NCBI GenBank assembly: GCA_016297945.1
Contig: JAEDFR010000070.1
Span: 1 to 12,998 of the forward strand
Direction of reading: 5' to 3'
Source: Lachnospiraceae bacterium
GTDB taxonomy: Bacteria; Bacillota; Clostridia; Lachnospirales; Lachnospiraceae
DNA: 12,998 bases
The translations under genes and the position numbers were made by a program. This document shows positions 8,111 to 12,998 of this stretch, one piece after another. The stretch's first letter is position 1; each line of letters opens with the position of its first letter. The notes under the pieces are model-generated. The model saw only the letters and a program-made list of their open reading frames with translations, was not told the DNA's origin and did not search any database.

Positions 8111-8817
8111 TGCCGATTTCTCGCCGTTTGGTATGCTCCGGCTTGCTTTTTTCTTGCTTATTTTTCTTCCTCGGGCATACTTCTCATCAGTTTCCCGCCG
8201 TCCGGTATGCCCCGGCTTACTTTTTTCTTGCTTATTTCTCTTCCGCGGGCATACTTTCTATTAATTTCCAGCCGTCTGGTATGCCCCGGCTTGCTTTTTT
8301 TCTTACTTTTTCTCTTCCACGGGCATACTTCTCGTTAGTTTCACGCCATCCGGTATGCCCCGGCTTACTTTTTTCTTGCTTATTTCTCTTCCGCGGGCAT
8401 ACTTTCTATTAATTTCCAGCCGTCTGGTATGCCCCGGCTTGCTTTTTTTCTTGCTTTTTTCTCTTCTGTGGGCATACTTGCCATCCGTTTTCCGCCGTCC
8501 GGTATGCCTCGGCTCGCTTTTTTCTTGCTTATTTCTCTTCTGCTGGCATACTTTTCATCGATTTCCCGCCGTCCAGTATGCCCCGGCTTGCTTTTTTCTC
8601 GCTTTTTTCTCTCTTTTTTCTCTTCCTCGGGCATACTTTTCATCAGTTTCCCGCCGTCCGGTATGCCCCGGCTTACTTTTTTCTTGCTTTTTTCTCTTCT
8701 GTGGGCATACTTGCCATCCGTTTTCCGCCGTCCGGTATGCCCCGGCTCGCTTTTTCCTTGCTTTTTTCTCTTCCGCAGGCATACTTTTCATCGATTTCCA
8801 GCCGTCCAGTATGCCCG
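8111..8817. repeat. Tandem array of nine ~74-bp hairpin units
   Basis: GTATGC arms begin at 8131, 8205, 8279, 8353, 8427, 8502, 8576, 8661, 8735 and 8809 (the last a partial unit). A degenerate partial unit precedes the first at 8111-8130. Each unit has an arm GTATGCCC, a pyrimidine-rich stretch of usually 34 nt with CTTGCTTTTTTCTTGC-like sequence, the inverse arm GGGCATAC, and a tail of exactly 24 nt ending GCCGTCCG or similar. At least 7 bp of the arm pair is kept in every unit. The period is 74 bp, with one 75-bp unit and one 85-bp unit (8576-8660, about 11 nt extra in the pyrimidine stretch). 74 is not a multiple of three, so no frame persists and coding is unlikely. The array fills most of the 795-nt gap between the GH25 and tandem GT2 genes. 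The remainder, 8818-8890, is A/T-rich and shows no terminator. Confidence 0.95.
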
Positions 8818-8890
8818 GCAGCTCATTTTCAATTTTCAATAATGATAAAAATAACAACAAGAATAACAAAAAATCAATAAGTATCCAAAA

Positions 8891-10318
8891 TCAATAATCC
8901 ATATAGCACATATTCAAATCAACCCGTGTCTCAATACCATCCACAGTTCCGGCAGATGTGTATTGCCACAAAGCATACTCGCCCTCATAGGTTGCTTTTT
9001 TCGAATATTGTGCAAGCCAGACAGTATAGTCAGAAAGGTCATCCATGGTCAGATTATGTTCCAGCCAATGCTTGCTGGCATAAATACCACTGTTAAATCC
9101 TGCATTTTCAATTGTTTTGCAAAATGCATCACAGACTGCTGTACGCGTCTCAACATCCAGTCCGTCAGCCCTGCCGTTACCACCGGCTCCTTCGGTATCG
9201 ATAAAAATCGGAAGTGCCAGCTCATATTGTTTGGAAAGGGCAAGAGCCATACTGGCTTCTTCTACTGCCTCGACCGGATTGACAGCCTGTGTAAAGAAAT
9301 AAATACCGACCTTGATACCCGCCGCTTCGGCGCCCTCAATATTTTTCTTAAAATACGGATCTTCAACCAGTGCACCTGTAGAAGAACCACGGTATCCGCA
9401 TCGAATAATCGCAAAATCCACACCGGAATCAGCAACAGCCTGCCAGTCAATTTTCTTGTTCCATTTCGATACATCAATTCCGAACAAGGCATCCTCATCA
9501 TCCAAGCGTTGATTACTTTCCGTTCCATCCGAATCCTGCTCTGCTTCATTAACAGCAGTATCTTCTGCCTTTGCATCAATCTCATCTTCGGATTTGATCA
9601 AGAAAGAAATATCATCAATAATCGTATAATCCAATTGTTCTTTGACCGAGATTTTGACATCCGAAGCATCCGTCAAAACATATCCGTCTGCCCCTTTCAA
9701 GGACAATTCATAATCTCCCGGCTCAACCGGTGCGATATACACGCTGCCGTCTTTATCCCCATCTTTATAATTATGAGAACGACCTTTGCTGTCCTTGACC
9801 TTGATGCTGAAATCCTGTCCGGAAACCAGTCTGCCAAGGCCGTCAATGACATTGACACGCAAATCTTTCTCCACTGAACTCACCAACAGTGTCAACTCTT
9901 TTCCGGGATCCTGTTCTTCCGCAACCGGATCAAAAAAGTCCTTGTCTTTGCGATACGCATAAGGATCCTTGGTCGGGTCCAGCCCATGCTCCACATAAAA
10001 ATTGTTGGTTCCGGCATTTGCACCATTTAGGCTTTGATTTAGATTATTATTTCCTGAATCTGCTCCATTGGAGCTCGGATTCGAATTATCTGTCCCTGTA
10101 ACTGCCCCAGACATCGTTTGAGACACCCGGTTCTTGCCAGCCACTGAATCGGTTGTATCTACCGTTTCTGTAGCATCTGCCACAGCAGTTTCAGCCTCTT
10201 CCATCGGCAAAAAAGAATTCCCGTTTTTTATATAGTTAGCGCCAAAAACCGTCGCAATCACCAGTAGCACCATGACTACCGCAACTGCGACGACTTTTCT
10301 TTTCAGCTTAGAGTCCAT
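8891..10318 (-). CDS. Membrane-anchored GH25 muramidase with Cna-B-like domain
   Basis: A 475-residue protein from ATG 10318. AGAGG lies 6 nt upstream; the in-frame TTG two codons earlier abuts that site and is rejected. Order of parts: a short basic N-terminus and one membrane helix or uncleaved signal (about 9-28); a Ser/Asn/Gly-rich linker (about 45-108); a beta-rich Cna-B/SpaA-like domain (about 140-235, with VEPGDYELSLKGADGY); an acidic linker; and a GH25 domain (about 277-473). GH25 residues seen are GIDVSKW (Asp282), YFFTQA, the catalytic FIDTEG (Asp374, Glu376), and WLAQY/LWQYTS/DLN near the end. GH25 enzymes cleave the MurNAc-GlcNAc bond of peptidoglycan outside the membrane. The gene overlaps rfbA by 11 nt, so coupled translation is likely. 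This links a wall hydrolase directly to nucleotide-sugar synthesis. The catalytic residues are intact. Confidence 0.92.
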   Translation of the reverse strand: MDSKLKRKVVAVAVVMVLLVIATVFGANYIKNGNSFLPMEEAETAVADATETVDTTDSVAGKNRVSQTMSGAVTGTDNSNPSSNGADSGNNNLNQSLNGANAGTNNFYVEHGLDPTKDPYAYRKDKDFFDPVAEEQDPGKELTLLVSSVEKDLRVNVIDGLGRLVSGQDFSIKVKDSKGRSHNYKDGDKDGSVYIAPVEPGDYELSLKGADGYVLTDASDVKISVKEQLDYTIIDDISFLIKSEDEIDAKAEDTAVNEAEQDSDGTESNQRLDDEDALFGIDVSKWNKKIDWQAVADSGVDFAIIRCGYRGSSTGALVEDPYFKKNIEGAEAAGIKVGIYFFTQAVNPVEAVEEASMALALSKQYELALPIFIDTEGAGGNGRADGLDVETRTAVCDAFCKTIENAGFNSGIYASKHWLEHNLTMDDLSDYTVWLAQYSKKATYEGEYALWQYTSAGTVDGIETRVDLNMCYMDY

Positions 10319-11186
10319 TTGCAACCTCTACCAGATATTTACCGTAATTGGTCTTCATCAAAGGTTCAGCTAACTTCAATAACTGTTCTTTATCAATAAA
10401 TCCACGCTTATAAGCGATTTCTTCAATACAGGAAATATATAATCCCTGCCTTTTCTGGAATGCAGCAACAAAATCAGATGCATCCAGCAGTGAATCATGG
10501 TTGCCTGTGTCTAACCATGCAAAGCCTCTACCCATTGTCTCAACAGAAAGCACGCCTCTGTCAAGATATTCATTGTTAATCGAGGTGATTTCAATTTCGC
10601 CTCTTGCGGAAGGCTTTACATTGGCTGCAATTTCTACCACGTTGTTGTCATAGAAATACAATCCCGGAACCGCATAATTGCTCTTAGGATGTTCCGGTTT
10701 TTCTTCAATGGAAAGCGCCCTGCCGTTTTCATCAAACTCAACCACGCCATATTCTCTGGGGTCTCTGACGTAATAACCAAAGATGGTTGCACCACCTTCA
10801 GTTTCAATGTGTTCTCTGGTCTGACGCAATACTTTACTGAAGCTCTGGCCATAGAAAATGTTGTCACCCAGCACCAATGCGACACTGTCATCTCCAATGA
10901 AATCCGCTCCGATGATAAACGCATCGGCAAGACCTCTGGGTTGTTCCTGTATCGCATAGGTAAACTTCATACCAAGCTGCTCTCCACTTCCCAAAAGTTC
11001 TTCAAACACCGGAAGATCCCTGGGAGTAGAAATAATCATAACCTCATTGATACCTGCGAGCATCAGAGTTGATAAGGGATAATAAATCATCGGTTTATCA
11101 TAAACCGGCATAATCTGTTTGGAAATGGCTTTAGTCAGCGGATATAATCTGGTACCGCTTCCACCTGCTAAAATAATACCTTTCAT
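10308..11186 (-). CDS. rfbA: Glucose-1-phosphate thymidylyltransferase
   Basis: A 292-residue enzyme, normal length for RfbA/RmlA. It begins MKGIILAGGSGTRLYPLT, with the nucleotide-binding GGSGTRL at 8-14. KQIMPVYDKPMIYYPLS follows as the catalytic lysine region, LGDN is at 106-109 (metal-binding Asp108), and EEKPEHPKSNYAVPGLYFYD (161-180) is the sugar-binding block. It makes dTDP-glucose from dTTP and glucose-1-phosphate and is normally inhibited by dTDP-rhamnose. AAGGAG lies 5 nt before the ATG. It follows rfbB after a 170-nt gap holding a large hairpin element, and its 3' end overlaps the GH25 gene. Confidence 0.97.
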   Translation of the reverse strand: MKGIILAGGSGTRLYPLTKAISKQIMPVYDKPMIYYPLSTLMLAGINEVMIISTPRDLPVFEELLGSGEQLGMKFTYAIQEQPRGLADAFIIGADFIGDDSVALVLGDNIFYGQSFSKVLRQTREHIETEGGATIFGYYVRDPREYGVVEFDENGRALSIEEKPEHPKSNYAVPGLYFYDNNVVEIAANVKPSARGEIEITSINNEYLDRGVLSVETMGRGFAWLDTGNHDSLLDASDFVAAFQKRQGLYISCIEEIAYKRGFIDKEQLLKLAEPLMKTNYGKYLVEVANGL

Positions 11187-11222
11187 ACAAGCTCCTTTTG
11201 TTTTCTCTGTGGATTCTCTATG

Positions 11223-11308
11223 AATGAAATATACTATTTTTGTGACACGTTCCGTTTTTTATTTCACGAAAACTACACGAACGGTCACTTCAAATAGTAT
11301 ATTTCATT
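11223..11308 (-). repeat. Structured hairpin element E1, between rfbB and rfbA
   Basis: A perfect 17-bp inverted repeat (11223-11239 and 11292-11308; arm AATGAAATATACTATTT) encloses further pairs GTGAC/GTCAC (11242-11246, 11284-11288) and CGTTC/GAACG (11248-11252, 11279-11283). These total 27 bp around a 26-nt loop. The inner part shares an ordered set of motifs with element E2 upstream of rfbB. On the minus strand these are GTGAC, 10 nt, GTTTTCG, then AACGGA, 3 nt, TGTCA. No T-run follows, so it is not an obvious terminator. The other sequence in the 11187-11356 gap is a 9-bp direct repeat and the rfbA ribosome site. Confidence 0.8.
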
Positions 11309-11320
11309 AAATAGTTGATA

Positions 11321-11338
11321 TTTCGAATGTTTCGAATG
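11321..11338. repeat. Two tandem copies of TTTCGAATG
   Basis: TTTCGAATG occurs at 11321-11329 and again at 11330-11338, between element E1 and the rfbB stop codon. It is short and may be chance, though each copy contains the palindrome TTCGAA. Confidence 0.4.
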
Positions 11339-11356
11339 ATTTAAAACAATCCAAAA

Positions 11357-12442
11357 TTATCTATTCTTATACATATCTTCGTAATACTTCTGATAGTCAC
11401 CACTTGTGACATTTTTCATCCAGTCTTCATGTTCAAAGAACCATGCGATTGTTTTCTTGATTCCTTCTTTAAACATGGTCTCAGGATACCAGCCGATTTC
11501 TGCTTTGATCTTGTCAGGCGCAATCGCATAACGGCGGTCATGTCCTTTACGGTCTTCCACATAGGTAATTAAATCTGTGGAAACAAGTTCTTTACGTGGA
11601 TCTCCTTCAGGAAGCATTTCCTGTAAAGTCTCGATGATAATATTGATAATTTCGATATTCTGCTTTTCATTGTGTCCGCCGACATTGTATGTTTCAAACA
11701 GTTTTCCCTGTTCCTGAACCATGTCGATTGCTTTTGCATGGTCTTCTACAAATAACCAGTCACGCACGTTTTTACCATCGCCGTATACGGGAAGTTTTTT
11801 GCCCTGCAATGCGTTATTGATAATAAGCGGGATTAACTTCTCCGGGAACTGGTAAGGTCCGTAGTTGTTGGAGCAGTTCGTAATGTTAGCTGGGAATTTG
11901 TAGGTATCCATATAAGCCTTTACCAGCATGTCCGAACTTGCTTTTGATGCTGAATAAGGACTATGAGGCTCATAAGGGCTTGTCTCATAGAAAAATGCAT
12001 TTTCATCGTCCGGTAATGAACCATATACTTCGTCAGTAGATACATGTAAGAATTTTTTACCTTCTTTGAAGGTTCCATCCGGTAACTCCCATGCAGCCTT
12101 TGCACAGTTGAGCATAACAGCCGTTCCAAGTACATTGGTCTGAACAAATACTTCAGGATTCTTAATACTGCGGTCTACATGACTTTCTGCCGCAAAATGT
12201 ACCACGCGGTCGATATCATTTTCAGCAAAAATCTTGGCAATTGCCTCTTTATCACAGATATCTGCCTTGATAAAGGTATAGTTATCTCTGTCTTCAATGT
12301 CTTTTAAGTTTTCCAGATTGCCGGCATAGGTCAGTACATCGACATTGATAATACGGATCTCATTATCATACTTTTTAAACATGTAATGGATGTAGTTTGA
12401 ACCGATAAATCCGGCACCGCCTGTTACTAAATAGGTTCTCAT
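11357..12442 (-). CDS. rfbB: dTDP-glucose 4,6-dehydratase
   Basis: A 361-residue short-chain dehydrogenase/reductase of the extended type. It has TGGAGFIGSN (7-16) for NAD binding, HFAAESHVDRS (82-92), the catalytic STDEVYG (135-141, Thr136-Asp137-Glu138) and YSASK (163-167, Tyr163/Lys167). NNYGPYQFPEKLIP and the late KGHDRRYA are diagnostic of RfbB/RmlB. It converts dTDP-glucose to dTDP-4-keto-6-deoxyglucose, the branch point to L-rhamnose and other deoxysugars. The start MRTYLVTGG at 12442 is chosen over an 11-residue extension because it matches the family N-terminus and has AGGAGG 11 nt upstream; that site would fall inside the longer version. It is the first recognisable pathway gene of the cluster. 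It is flanked by homologous hairpin elements at 11223-11308 and 12647-12723. Confidence 0.97.
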   Translation of the reverse strand: MRTYLVTGGAGFIGSNYIHYMFKKYDNEIRIINVDVLTYAGNLENLKDIEDRDNYTFIKADICDKEAIAKIFAENDIDRVVHFAAESHVDRSIKNPEVFVQTNVLGTAVMLNCAKAAWELPDGTFKEGKKFLHVSTDEVYGSLPDDENAFFYETSPYEPHSPYSASKASSDMLVKAYMDTYKFPANITNCSNNYGPYQFPEKLIPLIINNALQGKKLPVYGDGKNVRDWLFVEDHAKAIDMVQEQGKLFETYNVGGHNEKQNIEIINIIIETLQEMLPEGDPRKELVSTDLITYVEDRKGHDRRYAIAPDKIKAEIGWYPETMFKEGIKKTIAWFFEHEDWMKNVTSGDYQKYYEDMYKNR

Positions 12443-12464
12443 AAACAAAAAATCCTCCTGTTTT

Positions 12465-12528
12465 ATTATATACATGATTTTTCACAAGATTACGTGCCCC
12501 AAAATCATTTTTATTCTGTCAAAATGAT
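12465..12528 (-). promoter_or_regulatory. rfbB leader: candidate -10 box and two overlapping hairpins
   Basis: On the minus strand TATAAT (12470-12465) lies just before the rfbB ribosome site, without a convincing -35 box. TTGACA at 12522-12517 is not at a usable distance from it. ATCATTTT (12528-12521) can pair with AAAATGAT (12511-12504). ATGATTTT (12508-12501) can pair with AAAATCAT (12481-12474). The two stems share five bases and exclude each other, which is an attenuator-like layout. The DNA is A/T-rich, so chance is a real alternative. Confidence 0.3.
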
Positions 12529-12561
12529 AAAACAAGTTTCATATGAGCACACTCTTTTATA

Positions 12562-12583
12562 TTTTACCCCAAAATTGGTAAAA
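12562..12583. promoter_or_regulatory. Dyad TTTTACC-N8-GGTAAAA upstream of rfbB
   Basis: A perfect 7-bp inverted repeat with an 8-nt centre lies about 120 bp before the rfbB start. It could be a regulator-binding site or a small hairpin. CCCCAAAAT within it recurs at 12497-12505, 70 bp nearer the gene. No regulator is identified. Confidence 0.3.
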
Positions 12584-12641
12584 ATGCACTATTTTTTTGC
12601 AGTACCTTTCAAGCACCTTCACATTATAGTTTCTTTATAAT

Positions 12642-12723
12642 CAAAAAGCACCCGCAGGTTTATGACATAATCCGTTCTCTATTCGAAAACAACGCCAAAT
12701 GTCACTACAAATCTGTGGGCGCT
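12642..12723 (-). terminator. Probable intrinsic terminator of the Rpn-like gene
   Basis: On the minus strand AGCGCCCACAG (12723-12713) pairs with CTGCGGGTGCT (12657-12647), with one G-U and one A-C mismatch. TTTTTGA follows directly. The stem begins 11 nt after the Rpn-like stop codon, as expected for a terminator. The loop is unusually long (about 55 nt) and is itself structured; it is listed separately as element E2. Confidence 0.5.
12647..12723 (-). repeat. Structured hairpin element E2, upstream of rfbB
   Basis: A second copy of the element seen at 11223-11308, in the same orientation. On the minus strand it has GTGAC (12705-12701), 10 nt, GTTTTCG (12690-12684), 7 nt, AACGGA (12676-12671), 3 nt and TGTCA (12667-12663). 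In E1 the corresponding gaps are 10, 10 and 3. Inner pairing TGACAT/ATGTCA and GTTTTC/GAGAAC is possible. The outer stem is G/C-rich and unrelated in sequence to the A/T-rich outer stem of E1, so only the core is shared. Confidence 0.6.
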
Positions 12724-12734
12724 CTTTGTTCTTT

Positions 12735-12998
12735 TTATCGCTTGCCATTCTCTCGCATTTCTAATACTTCTTCTACAGATAAATTCAGCTGACGAGCTAT
12801 AGCCTCTGCCATTTCCTGCCTTTCAGCTTCGCGTCCAATCTGTAATCCAGCCTCGCGTCCGGCCTCCCAGCCCTCTTCGCGACCCTCTTCGCGCAATGTT
12901 TTGGCGTATTTCTTCTCGTCGAATTCTTCCAACAAAGCTCCCAATATCTGACTTCTGTGTTTTCTCAAAATATCCTCCAAAATTCCATGGGCAATACA
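12735..12998 (-). CDS. Rpn / PD-(D/E)XK-type transposase-nuclease, C-terminal fragment
   Basis: The last 87 codons of a gene that continues past the right edge. The frame stays open to 12998, and the TTG at 12980 is probably internal. The visible part has a charged repeat region EEGREEGWEAGREAGLQIGREAE followed by MAEAIARQLNLSVEEVLEMREN. This combination is typical of the tail of Rpn-family recombination-promoting nuclease/putative transposase proteins. The catalytic PD-(D/E)XK core would lie outside the window and cannot be checked. It is followed by a probable terminator, so it is likely a separate transcription unit from rfbB. Confidence 0.65.
   Translation of the reverse strand, partial: CIAHGILEDILRKHRSQILGALLEEFDEKKYAKTLREEGREEGWEAGREAGLQIGREAERQEMAEAIARQLNLSVEEVLEMRENGKR

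Noticed and set aside
8131..8817. CRISPR array
   Set aside because: The intervals between hairpin parts are related to one another and partly identical, unlike unique spacers, and no cas genes are present.
7925..8897. Several long plus-strand reading frames, and two minus-strand ones, across the repeat array
   Set aside because: They are open because the units are pyrimidine-rich with few stops. The 74-bp period shifts frame each unit, several frames are open at once, and there are no ribosome sites.
8963..9877. 304-codon plus-strand frame
   Set aside because: It is antisense to the GH25 gene, whose catalytic motifs are intact; the frame is a shadow of it.
11223..11308. Intrinsic terminator after rfbB
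   Set aside because: The stem is A/T-rich, the loop is 26 nt, and no T-run follows on the transcribed strand.
12443..12475. 11-residue N-terminal extension of RfbB
   Set aside because: It would place the AGGAGG site inside the coding sequence; the family starts at MRTYLVTGG.
12517..12522. TTGACA as the -35 box of an rfbB promoter
   Set aside because: No -10-like sequence lies 16-18 nt downstream; the TATAAT is over 40 nt away.

Overview
The window reads as part of a cell-surface polysaccharide locus from a low-GC Gram-positive bacterium. A Clostridia member, most likely a Lachnospiraceae relative, fits best. The reasons are the A/T-rich intergenic DNA, strong AGGAGG-type ribosome sites, a Bacillus/Clostridium-type alpha-phosphoglucomutase, a membrane-anchored GH25 muramidase and an Rpn/PD-(D/E)XK-type gene. 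That taxonomic placement is inference. Every supported gene lies on the minus strand, so transcription runs from high to low coordinates.

Layout in transcription order: the 3' end of an Rpn-like gene (12735-12998, running off the right edge); a hairpin element ending in a T-run (E2, 12642-12723); an A/T-rich leader; rfbB (11357-12442); a second copy of the hairpin element (E1, 11223-11308); rfbA (10308-11186); a membrane-anchored GH25 hydrolase overlapping rfbA by 11 nt (8891-10318); a non-coding array of nine ~74-bp hairpin units (8111-8817); a 699-residue tandem GT2 glycosyltransferase (5996-8095); alpha-phosphoglucomutase (4147-5874); a GtrA-like membrane protein (3675-4133); a DPM1-like GT2 (2890-3678, GTG start, GTGA overlap); a flippase-like/LPG-synthase-type membrane protein (1933-2730); an APH/choline-kinase-like protein (487-1929); and a small HAD phosphatase (110-502). 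A degenerate 10-bp repeat array lies at the left edge.

How the genes may work together: phosphoglucomutase supplies glucose-1-phosphate. RfbA turns it into dTDP-glucose and RfbB into dTDP-4-keto-6-deoxyglucose. RfbC and RfbD, needed to reach dTDP-L-rhamnose, are not in the window. The tandem GT2 probably extends a surface glycan, and the GT2/GtrA pair suggests lipid-linked sugar supply. The last three genes (membrane protein, kinase, phosphatase) sit almost end to end and look like one module of unknown chemistry. The GH25 enzyme could remodel peptidoglycan where the polymer is attached or exported.

The least ordinary content is non-coding. There is a 74-bp hairpin minisatellite with internal duplications inside the gene cluster, and two diverged copies of one structured element bracket rfbB. 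Neither could be searched against databases here, so their novelty is untested.
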